Positions 1 to 12,926 of a DNA stretch of 45,239 nt are shown in pieces. The stretch is taken from the NCBI GenBank assembly GCA_001598975.1, contig BBXU01002602.1, positions 1-45,239 on the forward strand, read 5' to 3'. The DNA is from Parachlorella kessleri (Eukaryota > Chlorophyta > Trebouxiophyceae > Chlorellales > Chlorellaceae). Both the position numbers and the translations under genes were made by a program. The notes under the pieces were generated by a model, which was not told the origin of the DNA, did not search any database, and saw nothing but the letters and a program-made list of their open reading frames with translations. How positions within the stretch are numbered: the first letter of the stretch is position 1; each line of letters opens with the position of its first letter.

Positions 1-3000
1 GCACCCACCCAGCGTGGCAAAGGCCCACAGCGCGTTGGCCACGTTCTGGGCATTGCCCTCGCCCGCCTTGCCCGCCATCTCAGCGCCCATGGCCCCCAGG
101 AAGTCGTCGCCCGGGTGGTGACTCATCTTGGCCAGGCTCCACACCGTGTTGCTGATGTTGCGCGCCGTGAAGTCCTTGCGCCGCTCAACTGCGGGCGGCG
201 GTTGCACGGGAGGGGTGGGTGAGGGTGGGTGGGTGGGGAGGGGGTGTGCAGGTGTGTAGGAGCAAGGGGGTGTCGTAGAGGGAGGCCGCTGGCATGTTGC
301 TGGGGACTGCACTGCCGTAAGTAAGCGTGCGACGCTCAGTGGCAGTCAGTGCACCCAGGAGAGAAACAAAGGAAAGTGAAGGGGGGGGAGGGGGGGGGAG
401 GGCTTGCCTGCCTGGCAAGACAAGGTTGGGTGGGCGGTTAGGCAGGCAGTTGGGCGGGCGGGACGAAGGGGGGGGAGAGGAGAGTGGATTGCTGCGCGCG
501 CGCGTGTGAGTTACTGGTGGTGGTGGTGGTGTGTGTATAGGGCAAAGGGCGGTTGCGTGGCTGGCCGGGGCAGAGAACCACAGCCATGCCGGCCTGGTCT
601 TTGGCTCACTGCTACGACCTGCAGCCGTGAGCAGTACTGCATGCCCACCTTCACAATGAGTTGCACCCCACGGGTGAGGTGCTCACGCTCTGTGTTTACT
701 GCACATGTACCCCTCCGCCCTCCCCACCCTCCGCCAGCCTGCCTACCCCCTGTCCCAGCCCTCACCCACCCACCCACCCACCAATGAGGTGCTTGAGCTT
801 GTAGAACTCCGGCGCCTGCACGATCTGCGCGTGCAGGTTGGGCGCCCCCCGCAGGTTGGCCAGCTTGTGCATGCACGTGGCCAGGCACACAGTGTCAAAC
901 TTGTCCGCGTCCTGCAGAAGCCGAAAAAGAAACCAACATGCGTCAGTCATGTGCTGGGGCACAGGGCTGCGCGACCAAGCTGTGCAAAGCCTGCCCGCAT
1001 CCTGCAGCAACGTCCTCAGTTGTCCGCGCTGTGCTGAGCCTGCTGCCGCCATCCCGCGGTGCATCCAGGCGCTTGATGGGCCACACGGGGTCAACCGGCC
1101 GCTGTTCCAGTGCGGTCCAGGCGACCGTGGAAGTGGCACCAGCACGGCTGACACTTAAGCTGTCCAGGTGTTTGTTCATGCGGCGTGCAGCCAGCCCTCC
1201 AGCCAGCCTTGCAAGCGGTGCCTCCCTAACCCTTGATCCCTAGGCTGGCTGGCTGCACCCAGCAGCCCATGCGGCCCTTCCTTATGCCCGTCAATCAGCC
1301 TGTGGGCCCCCCCCCCCCCCGCGCCGCCGCGCCCCACCTGGGCCACGATGCTGAGAATCTCTTGAGCTGTGGCCGCGGCAGTGATGCGCTTGTTGATGTT
1401 GATTGCCGCGGCCATGGCCGCATCCTTGGGCACCACGGGTGTGTAGCTGCCGGGGGGGCGGGGAGTCCTCCGTCCCTGCTGCGGCGTGGAGCCTCCGCCG
1501 CCGCCGCCGCCGGTGGATCTGATACCACCGCCGCCGCCGCCGGGCTGGTGACCCCAGCCGCCCGGGGGGTGTCCCCCTCCAATCATGGGGGGCCGGTGCG
1601 AGAGGTCATCCCCACGGGCGGGGCCGTAGGGGGTGGCGGGGGTGAACCAGTGGGACTGCTGACCTGCAGGTAGCTCAGGGCACAGGCAACTGTCACCGAG
1701 ACACCCAGTCTACGCTAGGTGGCTTACCTCTGCCTCACCCTCACGGCGTGAGGCCCCCACGATTGAGACCAACAAAGAGCCAGTGGGTACCCTGCCCAGC
1801 CACAAACCACAAAACCCGCTAAGCCCTCTCTTATCAGCTGTTCATAAAAATAACACTCCCTGTCTGCAATGAACAGCAGGTACTGTGCCTGCTACTCCAT
1901 GCTGCGTGGCTTGCTCCAGAGGTTGGCGGGGGAGCACACCCTGGAGGCAGCCCCTGGCGGGGCGGTATATGAGTCACACCCTGCCAGCCAAATGCTGATG
2001 ATTGCACTGCTGCTCACCGTCCGCTCGCCGATCCTCGTAGCAAGGGTAGGCGGGAGTGTAAGCGGACCCTGCGAGGTGGGTGGGGGGGTGGCGGGGGGGG
2101 CACAGCTGAGCTGGTGCGTCTGTCTTACGACGGCTTTTGGTCTCTACCTGGGGCTCATCGCTCTCGGCCACACCTACCGAGCCAATACCGGCAACCTCAG
2201 CGTATGCTGTGTAGACCAGACCCCCTTGCAGAAGGGAGCACTGACAATGCAGGCGCGGCTTCGTCCCTAAGTGTTGCTGCGTGTGCTGGCATCACATTAC
2301 ATGACAATGAGAGAATGATGTCCACGGAGCCATGACAACACGATGGCAGCGCCATGTAGGTACGCACACCTGGGTAGCTGGGAGGGGGGGTGCCCCACCC
2401 GTAGCCATATCCTGCAGCCCACAGATTGCATGAGCTGAGAGACACAGCCTCATGGCGAATCCCACGTGCCATCATTGGGGCTGGCTGCTTCACGCACACA
2501 GGCCCGCTCGCAAGGGGGATGCACATGGCTCCGCAGAGCGGGTCCCCCTCCAGACGCGCTGCTGCCAATGATCTGTAGGGACGCTAGCTCACATGTCATC
2601 AACTGCATTTCCATATATGGGGACAGGCGCAACCTTGATGGCCCTAGCCAGCCCTGGCGACAGTAGAAGCCGCCCCCTGGAGGGACTTGCCTGGTGGGGA
2701 TGCCGGCATAGTCCCTGGCGGGGCGGGGTAGGCAGCCGCTGCAGGCGGCGGCCATCCCCAACCCCCGTAAGGGCCTTGGGGATAGGCAGGCCACGCCCAG
2801 TGGCCCCCTGTATGGATGCATCCAGCACACAAGCATGGGCGGCAAGAGGTGCGCCGGGCACAGGGGGTGTGGGTGAGGCAGAGTTCATCCACATAGGCAG
2901 TTGTGGAGTGCAAGCATGCGCCGCAGGTGTCACGCCAGGGAATAAGAGGGAGCCACCGCGGTGCACATGCCAGGCCAGGTAGCACAAGCTCCAGCCCGGG

Positions 3001-4093
3001 ACCGGCCTGGAATGGGACCTTCAACCCCAGACAACTCAAGGAGGTGGTTCCCAGCCCAACCCTACCAGGGGCAGTGCAGTACCATAGCAAGCGGGTACCT
3101 CACCTGGGTAGCCGTAGGCTGACGGGTGGTAGGGTGCGGCGGGGGGCGTGCCGGCAGCGGGGGGGCTGTGGTAGCTAGCAGGCGGCGGGGGCAAGGCCCC
3201 ACCCGCCCCCGCAGGGGAGTACTCAGGCCGGCGGACCTTGGGCTCCCCCTGCGCCCGGACAGTGCCTGGGGCCTCGGCGGTTGGACCAGCCGGCGCCGCC
3301 GCTGCTGTTGCTACTACTGGCCTGTTTGCGCCGCCATTGCTGCTGCAAGCACAAGCAGGGGAGGCCTGACATGTGTGTGCAGAACTGCATGGTTCACCAG
3401 TTAAGGTTGGGAAGGAGGTAGGCGCCGTGCTGAGGAGCAGCCAGGGGATGTACCTGGCCGCCCGTTCTGGCCTGTGAGGTGCCAGGCAACATGTGCAGAC
3501 AGAAGCTAATCCACCATTGTTCACGGGGGCATGCTTGCGTCGTAACAGTGGCAAGGAGGTCCTGCCCTACACTAACCCAAGTAATGGAAACCCAGACATG
3601 ATCCAGGCGAGTGAGCATACCACCCCCATACGGCGGGTGCACAACATGCAGCCCTCCCAAAAAGCAGATTAACTAACCCAGTATCAATCTCCTTGAGCCT
3701 CTTGGCGTCAGGCTCCCCAAGCGCCGGCCAGTCCCTGGCCCGAGCTTGCGGCGCGGTGGAGCTGGGCGTGAAAGCGGGGGGCTCGCTGGGCGGAGAGGAC
3801 GCAGCAGCAGGCGGGGCTGGGCCCGAGCCGTTGTCCTGGTGAGCTGCAGCAGTAGTTGGTCCCAGGGTAAGACAGGGCACTGTCTGGTGGGGCTCTGGGG
3901 CCTCAATCTTAGGACAGGACACAGCAGGCTGGGGTACAGTGCATGGCACTGTAAGGGCCTCCAGCAGCATAACCCCCCTGCACACCCTAGCGCTTGACAA
4001 GGGCAGCGGGCGCTTGTGCTACCCAGGGCCAGGGCGGGCTACAACGCGAATGTAGTCCTGAAGCAGACCTGGCAGCTTACCGGCATCATCCAT
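1..4093 (-). CDS. RAP/OPR-type helical-repeat protein with Pro-rich N-terminus (5' part of gene; continues past window start)
   Basis: Predicted exons, minus strand: 4093-4081, 3948-3678, 3342-3104, 2807-2691, 2068-2018, 1663-1338, 911-782, 188-9; all join in phase (442 codons seen). Start is ATG 4093 (MDDA), in a 13-nt first coding exon. Residues 1 to about 300 are low-complexity, rich in Pro, Ala, Gly and Tyr (PYGGWGWPPP, GGHPPGGWGHQP). From about residue 305 come repeated amphipathic helices with the signature of the FASTK/RAP and octatricopeptide (OPR) families: ITAAATAQEILSIVAQ, FDTVCLATCMHKLANL, FTARNISNTVWSLAKM and NVANALWAFATLG. In green algae such proteins usually bind organelle RNA; a C-terminal RAP domain would lie outside the window. 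No clear transit peptide is visible. The intron 2690-2069 starts with GC (AG|GCAAGT). Family confidence is good; target RNA and compartment are unknown. Confidence 0.75.
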
Positions 4094-5542
4094 GTCTCCT
4101 GGGTGCCCTCTTGTTGGCTTGACAGGCAATCTAGGCGGGTTTCGCAGCAAATTGCTGCTGCTGCAGCAAGCAGGCCAAAGGTTTTTGCCTCAGCGGGCAT
4201 GGGCAAACAACCATGCCGCAACTGCGCTCGTGGCCAGATCTCAGATAGAAAAGCCTGTTGGTGGGCCGAATTAGTTGCATGGCGACCAAGGAACGTTGGA
4301 AGTTGCAGCTCCGCCAGGCCGTGCCAACAGATTGTCTCTCTCCGGAGTGTCAAACTGAGTGTCCAACTAAGGGCCGGGAGAAGCTCTCGACCAAGCTTGT
4401 CATGGGACTTTTGGTGAGGGTGGTCTATGTAGTGGGCCATCGGTGGTGGGCGGCCTGCCTCTGTCAGGTTCTCCAGGCATCAACCATCGACACACACAGC
4501 CCTGACTGCACCCATGTTGCACAGCCGCGTACGCAAGCAGCACCATAGCATTCGCTACCACAGCGTTCGCTACCAGAACCACACTCCGTACGGACAGCCC
4601 GAGCAGCACTCACTCTCACCCAGCCCGAGCAGTCTGTGGGCACGCCGCTCAGTCCGGATGACGGGCAGAAACTCTGGAGCCAGGCGCTGCAGGGAACAGA
4701 TGGTTGTGCCGATTAGGCAGACACTACCAGCCGGGCTCCCTTGAATTGGCCCCCTTGTGGGGCAAGCACAGCACCATAGCCGGGTTGCACCATGCTGTGA
4801 GACTAGCTAGGCTATACTATCATGCCCCGCTCATACATCCTAGCCAGCCGCCCCACCACCAACTACTTTGTCGCACACTAGCACTCCATGCAGTTGCAGC
4901 TGTGGGAAGGGGCAGTAGGGTGAGACCGTGCGCACGCCAGATTGCTGCCCAAGGTTCCCATGCTGCGAGCAACAACCCTCCATGCACCCCAGCGTGTGCC
5001 GAGGTGGAACGGGCCACGCACAGCCTTTGTACCTTCTCATGGGGTTCCCAGCTGCAGAGGCACCAAGCAGCACCCACAATGGAGTCCTTAGCCCCTAAGA
5101 AGAAGCAAGCAGGACCTGTGCTAGCTTACCGCGTCGGTGGGCCGACAGCTTCTTGGAGTAAGAGTGGCTGGTCCAAGACTGTCTATCCACCTCCTTCCTA
5201 TTGTTGCTGTGAAGGCCCGCCACCCTCCTAGGTCGCACGCGGTCAGCAGGGTTAAGCTTCCTCGCACAGTAGGCTCTGAACGCAAGAGCCCACCCTGCCA
5301 TGGGTGCGGCAGGACAACCAGCAGTACGCCCATATGATGCTTACTATGCATGGCCATGCAGCTATCCAAGCATCACCCCCCCATTCCAGGCTCCCGTCCA
5401 CACTTCACCATATTTTACTTCCAATTGTAATTTGCAGCAAATTCCACGGCTGTGCAGACAGTGCAGACGCTGCTGGACCCGCATAAGAATCTGAAGCAGT
5501 TAAAACGACCTGTGTTACTGTGCATTAAGCCGAGTGCAATGA

Positions 5543-5566
5543 CTTTAAGGGTTCAGTCCCTTAAAG
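5543..5566. other. Perfect inverted repeat (hairpin)
   Basis: CTTTAAGGG at 5543-5551 is followed by the 6-nt spacer TTCAGT and then the exact reverse complement CCCTTAAAG at 5558-5566. It lies about 870 bp beyond the gene B stop, so it could be in a long 3' UTR or be intergenic. No function is assigned. Confidence 0.6.
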
Positions 5567-6300
5567 CTGGAATCCCAGTCTGCAGCAGCCATCACGTCAT
5601 GATGTGCAAGAGGCACTTTGGACCCTCACCCAAAACAGGGGCCTTAACTCAAGGTTCAGGCCCTGGACCACTCTTCAATGTAGTGCATGCTGCCTCGTCT
5701 CGTCATGGCTGGGGATCATAACCATGCATGTTTGAATGTAGCAGCGCACCAGAGAAGTACCCTCCATCCAAGTCACCCAGCCTTGCGACCTGGCCCATGT
5801 GTCAGCCAACGATGGGCTCTGCTGTCCGAGAAACGCAAGTTGCCACTGCTGCCCCAGGGGGATCGACTTTTGCAGACAGTAGGGGTCACAGGCACTCCAC
5901 TGCCACCCAAACAGTGCTGAAGAGCGTGCGTGCTGCCACCAATTAAGGCGAGGGCGCTCAAGGCAGTATTGCACGGCCCGGCCAACCCACGGCTTGCATA
6001 GGACGACAGGTGCGCGCTCGAAGCGACACACACCAGGAAGTGCTGTTCCTCCCACTCAGTCGAGACACTCGCTCACTCTGGGTTGCCCACATTCACACTC
6101 AAGCTCACTTTGGCTGAGCTTGCCACAAACTGCCATGATGACCGGTGTCGACCTCAGGATGAAACACTGGAAAAAAGGCATGTCCAGGCCTATGCTACAG
6201 CACCCCTAGTATGACAGAAAAATGAAAAAAAACAGGGCAGGCTCCTTATGCACACAGCAAAGCTATAGAGCAAAGGTGACTATCTCTATATACCCCGCCA

Positions 6301-6352
6301 GCTACACACAGCACAGTAACTGCAAAGCTACACACAGCACAGTAACTGCAAA
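6301..6352. repeat. 26-bp tandem duplication
   Basis: Two exact head-to-tail copies of a 26-bp unit beginning GCTACACACAGCACAGTAAC, just downstream of the gene B stop, within its probable 3' UTR. Confidence 0.85.
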
Positions 6353-6431
6353 GCTAACTTCACTAACCAGCCCCAGCAACAAAACTTCTCCACCTCTTGG
6401 TTGTTTTATCCGAAAAGCCAGTACCCGATTC

Positions 6432-9400
6432 TCAGTCCTTCAGGCTCTCCAACAACTCTGCCAGCGGTACTTGCATCGCCATGCCTTTCTGCAGAACAGA
6501 CAAAAAGCAAGACGCGTGGGCCTCAAAATGCCTTGGAAGCCCAACACAAGACTGGCCCCAGGCAATTAGCTGTAGTATCATTAGACCCTTAACCCGTGCT
6601 TGTAGACTGGTGAAAATAATAATCAAGTGCACGACAAAGCCAGCCTGACTAGCAACCTTGGATCGCAAGGCAAAGCACTTTCGCGCACACACAACCCTGC
6701 CCAAGCAGCACCCCCGTCCGCTGCCATCCCATTCAGTACTCAAGAAACCAATTAATGGAGGCAGTGACCCTGCTGCCTTTTGCCTCCCATAGGCTGACAC
6801 CCCAGCAGTGCAAGCCACAATGAAGCGTGGAGGGACTTTCAAGAGAGCCCAGGCTCACAGCCCAGGCTTGTGTGTGCCCTACACCTGGCTGGTGTCTGGC
6901 TCACCTTGAAGACTGCCACACTCTGGAACTCCTGGCAGGCCAGCACATGCTCCGGGTCGGTGCTGCGCGCCAGGTAGTCCATCCACTTCTGCAGCTGCGC
7001 CATGCTGTGGGGGCCCTGGACCTTGTCCTGCAGCCGCCGCAAGGGGTGCGCGCACAACGGCGGCTGGCACAGTCAGTGCTTGGGTTGATGGCAGCAGGCA
7101 ACGACAACAGAGAGGAGATAGAAGTGAACGCGACTGACAGGGCTGGGTTGTGTTGAGGCCGGCTCGATACAAGCATACTTTAGCTGCGGTGCAGGCATTT
7201 CTTGCCGTGCAGAGGCTTCACAGCCTCTCTGTCTGGCCCAGAAGCGCCCATGCTTGGGGTGCTCCATACAGTATGTTGCAATACCATCGCATAGGACACA
7301 CTCTATATTAAGGCTTGAGGCTGTCGGGAGGTCAAAGCCCCAGCACGCTTTGGCGTGCCACAAAAATAAACCTACCCTCACAGGCAGCCCTGGTGTTGCT
7401 TGCTACCTCGTAGTGCAGGCAGGCACCAAAGCAAATGCACGGTGTTTTCTCAACAAGGTCCGCGTACCCACCTGAGGGTCTGTGTAGTACCAGCACTGCT
7501 GCAGGGCATCAGTCACCAGCGCCCGCAGCTCGGAGCGGCCCAGCGTCAAGACTCGCACCCGGCGCATCTGCAGTGGCGATGTAGCAGCCAATCAGAGGGG
7601 CGTGTGTGGAGGTTGTTTTCAGTGGTGGTGGGGTCGGGGTTGGGGGGCTCCAATGGAATTGTCTGGGCCCTAGAGACAAGGCCAGCTGTTTCAGGAAACA
7701 CCAGGACCTGAAGTTCACAGATAAAGGGTTCCAGCCACGGACAAAAGTGTCACACAGCTGAGGCTGGGAGGGAGAGGTCACAGCCATCAGGCACAGGTGA
7801 GGGGCTGAAGCCGGCCACCAAGCAGCTGAATATACCAGCCTGGGCTTCACCTGCTCAGGGGTGGACACAGCGCTGTGCCGCTGCTGGCCCGTGCCCTCCC
7901 CCTTCTCCCTCTCCTGCCCTGACTGCGGCTGCTGCTGGCTCTTCTGCTTGGCCTCTTTGCCCTCGCCAGCTTTGGCGGCCGAGCCTGACGCCCTCGCCGC
8001 GTCCCTCCCCGAAGCCTTTGAGTCCTTCTCCCGTTCTCGCCGCCCTTCCTGCCTCTGCTCCTTCCCCTTCTCACTGCTAGGCCGCTGCGCGTCCTGCTCC
8101 TTGTGCCGGCTGTCGTCCTTTTGAGTGCTGCCGGGCCGCTGCCTTTCCTGCTCCTGCTGCTTGCTCCTCTGGCTGCTGCCAGCGACGGGGGCATCCCTGC
8201 TGCCCCTGGCCTTGCTACTACTCCCGCCCCTCCCACCGTCGCGGTCGCTCTTTGGCTGCTGCTGCTCTTTTTGCTCAGGCTGCCGCTCATCTGTTGGGAC
8301 CGTAGCAGGGTCCTCCTTTCCCTGGGCTTTGGCTTGCCCAACCTCCAGCTTGTCTTCCCCATCCCTCGCTGCTGCTGCAGCCCCCTCAGCCGGCTCTTGT
8401 TCCATGGGAGCTGCCCCGTCCTCACCCCCGCCTGCTCCTTCCACACCCTCCCCAGCAGGCACGCCGTTCTCAGCAGGCAGCACGGCAGCTGTCGCGGCAG
8501 CTGCCGCCTGCTCAGCAGCCTGCTCTGCTGCGCCATGCTCTGCTGCTGCGCCTCTGCTGGTGGGTGGGCTGTCTGCCTCCATATCTGCTGGGCCACCCCC
8601 CTGCCGCTCGCTGCCGCCGCCGCTGCTGCTCCTGTCGTCGTCGCTGCCCCCGGCTTCACTGTCACTGTACTGCTCCTCCCGCCACCGCTGCTCCACCCGG
8701 GGCGCCCCCTCACTGCCACCCTCGGCCTGCATGGGCTCAGCGTCGGCGCCGGCGCCACCCTGCCGTGCACGCTTGGCCGGGCTGCCGCCCCCATCCTGCT
8801 GCTGGGCGGTGGCGCCACTCCCGCTTGCGGCTCGCCTCATGGCCCGCTCCTTGGCAGAGGGCCGCGACTGCTTGCGCTTCCTGCGGCCCCCTGCACCGCT
8901 GAGCCGGGGACCCCGCAGCGGCCCCGGCGGCAGCGGGCCTCCCATCACGAAGCGAGGGGCGGGGCCTCCCATGAGCAGCCGGCGGGGCGGAGACAGGGGG
9001 CGCCGCGGGGGCGGGCTCATGCCGCGGGGCGGCAGCAGCAGCGGTGGCGGAGAGTGGTGCCGCAGCCTGCAGCAGCAGCAGCACCAGGCAGCACGACTGA
9101 GCCGGGGGCGGGTTCGCCCGATGGGTAACTCTTGTATGACCTAGGGCTGGCGTACCTTGAGGCTGGCCTCCGCTTTAGACTGATAGGTCGATGGAGGTTG
9201 ATGACTCTGGGATATGACCAAACCTTTGGCAACTAACCAAGCAACGCAACCAATGAACTCCCCTTCAGATTCGCCTTAGGATCCGCACGTGGCTTCGCAG
9301 GCCATGCTGCGCCCATGCTGGCCAAGGCATGCACAGCACCACCCACCGCCAGCTGTGCCGCCACATCCAACTGGGGGCAACCCCAGCCCGCGGCAGGCTG

Positions 9401-12400
9401 GTGCTGTGCATGCTGGCGGGTGGCTCAGATTACCAAAGATATCATCACTGGGGGAAAAGGAAGGCACTGGAAAGGGATCACGCACTCATAGGTACTAAAG
9501 GCCCAAAGTCGCCAGTAAGCTGCTCCATTCCATGCGCACCTTAGCAGCTCGGTCACTTGGCATGCAGCAAGAGTACTCAGCTTGGTACCGCCGTACGCTG
9601 ACTAAGCCAGCTCAACCACAGTACAAGTGACCCACCTGTAGCCTGGAGGGGGTCCATAGGGGTCTCCCGGCGGCCCGCGGTGCCAGGGCGGGCTGGGGCT
9701 GCGTCCCCGGAAGCCGGGAGGGAACATGGGGGGCGGCCCACGCATGGGGGGCGGCGGTGACCTGCAAAAACTCCACACTGGGCGTTTGGATATCTGTCAC
9801 TTTGGGAGCCCACGCCTTAGTAGCGCAAGACAACCCCGTCAAACAACCCGCAAAGTACTCCTGGTACAGGGCTGCTAGCTTTTGCGGCGAGGCGACGATC
9901 GACCACCGATATTTGGACGGGTGGCCCATGAGCTTGCACAAATTATGCAGAGGCTGTCCATTGAGCTGTGGTGGGGGCCTTGCTGCCCAGCGCTGGCACA
10001 GGCTGTAACTACCTATACCACATACAAACTACGTCTTTGACACCAGTTCCGACGCAAACAGGCCCACTCCGCCGACAGCATCTGGCCCCCATGCTCCTTA
10101 CCTGCCCCTGGGAGGTGGAAGGCCCCGCATGTCCATGAAAGGCGGCGGTGGGCCTCCCATGTGCATCGGCGGCGGAAGCCTACCGGGAGACCTGCAGCGC
10201 CCACCCACAGACGCTACCTAAGTCCCAAGCAGAATATGAAGAGGCAGGCAAGACGTGTGACATGTGACGGCCAACCTCATGCAGCAAGAGAGAACTCTTG
10301 CAAATGCAAGCTCAATGTACAGCAGCTGAGAGCAGCCTGCGAGTGCCACCGCTCCACCCCTTCACAGCGGACCACCTTGAGGCGCCGAAGACTACACATG
10401 GCCTCCTGTGCAACGGCCACCACGCCTTGCACCAGATGGGAGGGGCTCCAAAGACCCGTACCCAGCTGCTCAGAGGCAGAGAGGCCAGCCATCAGCATCA
10501 GCCCGCTCTACTTGGCTCCTCCCACCGCACTCCCAGTTGCCGAGCCCACCTGCTCCTGGGGCGGCGCGGGGAGGGCCTGCGCCCGCCACCGCGCTGCGGC
10601 GCGCGCGGCGACCCGCCGCTGCGCACGATGGTGACCTGAAGCGGGGCATGGGTGTGCCGCGGCGGTGGCAGCGCAACGGGTATGAGGTTGGGGTCGTCAG
10701 GGGCCACCCTGCCTGGCCTGGCGCGGTTCTCTCCCAGCGCCCTGGGTGCATCGCGGCCGCGGTCAAGCAGAGGTGCTGCCGCTGCCGCGCGGGCTTGTGG
10801 GCGGGGGGAGGGCGGGCGGGCGCCTGGCGGGGACCTTCGTGGGGGTGGGGACCTGCGTTGCATGGGGCAGCGCGCAGCCAGGCTGGGCATGAGCTCATAT
10901 GACGAGAGATTGCGCAGGCTACACACGCAAGGGCAGGTGGTGCCGTGACAAACGACACAACCTAAAGTTGCAATGCGGACCTGCATGAAGCGACCAATGG
11001 GTTGCCACACAGGGAGGACAGTCCTGCTACCCGCAAGACGAGACAATGGCACCATCGGCAGCCAGGATACGGCAGAGGCACTTTGCCACTCTACTGGTTT
11101 CGGCGAGCCCAGCACAACTTTAAGGAGCACTCCAGCCCTGCCCTCCAGGGCAACGACTCCTCAACCCTACCTGGAGAGGCCCCTGTCTCTGTGGTACGAT
11201 GGGCCAGGGTCCCTCCTAGGGCTCAGTCTCCTGGGCAGCGGGTCCCTTACAGGACTGTGTCCCCTGGGCAGCGGGTCTCTCCTAGGACTGCGTCCCCTGG
11301 GCAATGGCTCCCTCCTAGGGCTGCGTACCCTGGGCAGCGGGTCCCTCATAGGGCTGTGTCCCCTGGGGGGCGGGCCCTGCGACGGGCGTACCATGTCCGG
11401 CCAGAGGAACCTGGGGGGCGGGGAGGAGCGGAAGCCAGGTGGCAGCAGGCCTGCATGCGTGGGGAATGGGGGGAGGGGAGTGCAGAGGGGGTACTGTCAG
11501 CGTGGGGGTACTGCGCAGCAGGAAGCTGCTGACCGCACGGCACTTAAAAGGAACATGCACCTGCCACAGCCAGTGCCGGCAGCCCTGCCATGCCCAGCCA
11601 AGAGTGCCACCAAGCAGACACGACGCGACCCAGCAGGTAACGCTTGGTATGTGCCTGCACCCACAGCACTGAACAAGGGGAACAGACCTCGGGGGGGGAG
11701 TAGCTGCTTGACTTGTGCATCAACATGTGGGACTAGCATACGAGTGTGCCAGGGCTGAGCACACAGAGCTGCTGCTGGCAAAGGGGTCTGGAGGGGATGG
11801 GAAGTTGCCAGGGGACTGACGTGGCTTCGGGGTACCACCAAATGCCAACTGGCTTCGTGGCACGACTGCTGACGCTGCTCCAGCCCTCTACACTGCCCCA
11901 ACATAAGCCACATCAAGCTGGCTTGCACTATTGCCCCTTATCGTAGCTTGTTGTCGTCGCAGCCGCCACCCCAAAATAGAAGCAATAGGGCGGTGGTAGC
12001 CAAGCTAAGCTGGCGCCATGAGCTGGCCAACGAGCTGGCTTGCCCACCAGCAACAGGGCTAGGCACCTAGAGTGGCACTCTCGGGGACCGGCTGGGGGCA
12101 TAGGAGTTTGTTTTGGGCTGCCAATGGCCACTGCCGATCACAAGAGGGTGCCAGACTAGGGGCCTTACTGCCTGGCCTGGCCCACGCTCAGCTTTGCTAC
12201 CCTAGCCAGCTGCCATGCTGTTCACGCTGCGGAGCTCTGTACCCACCAACTGGTGCCCAGGCTGGCACGCTGTCCCACGCAACCCCATTGTGCTCAGCAA
12301 GGCTGCCACTGCGCAATTCCCCCTGCGCGCTCGCCAGGAGCAGTGTGTCGACGGCTCCTAGGGTGCCAGGAGCATTGGGGTGTGTTTGATATGCAACCCA

Positions 12401-12926
12401 AAACCCCGCCACGCGCTACGGCCGCAAGAGCCTGGGGCTCACACGGGTCGCCCTAGGCTACAGTGGGTCCCCCCATCATAGGCCCACCCCCACCAGGTGC
12501 TGCTGCTGGGGCTGCTGCTGCCGCCACACCTGGGTCCTGTGGGGGTCCTCTCTGCGGGGAACTGGCGCGCCGCGCCAGCGGAGGTCCATGCCGGTCGACG
12601 TATTGCGACGCTGGCGGGCTGTGAGACCGGTGGTGGGCGCTGCTGTGGTGGTTGTAGGGATGGTGGCCAGGCGCGCCGCGCGGCGGCGACGTGGCCGCCA
12701 GACCAAAGAATGGTGCCCGGGTCTGCGGTGGTCCACCTGCAGCGGGGCCGCGGCGTGGTGAGCCGCGCGGTGGGCTGCGCGAGTACCGCCGCTGCTGGAA
12801 GCGATCGCGGCTGTCGCTGCGCCTATGAAGCTCCCGCCCGCGGCTGTCCGAGCGGTGGTGACTCCGGTGCTGAGGTGGAGAGTAGGAGCGGCCTCTGCCA
12901 CGACTTCTGCCGTACGGGCTACCCAT
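6432..12926 (-). CDS. RS/Pro-rich protein with C-terminal divergent GYF domain (paralogue of gene C)
   Basis: Nine exons, minus: 12926-12494, 11450-11171, 10852-10550, 10191-10102, 9761-9636, 9066-7851, 7567-7472, 7027-6905, 6488-6432; 2724 nt, 907 aa, all phases agree. The N-terminus (MGSPYGRSRGRGRS) and the next 150 residues are RS-rich (SRSPPRGSPRRG, HHRSDSRGRELHRRSDSRD). Exon 2 carries an 11-residue repeat (SPRRDPLPRGH). Exons 4-5 are PPPM/PPGFRG-rich. The long exon 6 is disordered, mixing acidic Glu/Ala runs with Lys/Glu/Arg/Ser stretches. Residues about 841-900 resemble a GYF domain: CWYYTDPQ, an intron, then VQGPHSMAQLQKWM and FQSVAVFK. The usual GYF triad after the second Trp is absent. 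GYF domains bind Pro-rich ligands, and RS proteins act in nuclear RNA processing, so a splicing or transcription role is inferred. Gene C shares the whole plan. Confidence 0.8.
11210..11366 (-). repeat. 33-bp coding tandem repeat in gene B exon 2
   Basis: About four and a half imperfect copies of a 33-bp unit encoding the 11-residue motif SP(R/M/V)RDPLPRG(H/R). Copies differ by substitutions but keep the frame. This gives a regularly spaced set of Ser-Pro dipeptides in an arginine-rich context, possible sites for proline-directed or SR kinases (inference). Confidence 0.8.

Larger units (their letters stand above)
4094..6431. other. Intergenic: upstream of gene A and 3' flank of gene B
   Basis: No open frame here shows recognisable protein composition or phase-consistent splicing. 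It should hold the promoter and 5' UTR of gene A at its left end and the 3' UTR of gene B at its right end, both on the minus strand. It contains a perfect 9-bp hairpin (5543-5566) and a 26-bp duplication (6301-6352), listed separately. Confidence 0.6.

Noticed and set aside
8103..9144. Long open frames on the plus strand (about 340 codons)
   Set aside because: They are antisense to the large disordered exon of gene B. Their composition (Leu/Pro/Ser runs) is what GC-rich Glu/Ala/Arg codons give when reversed, and no domain is present.
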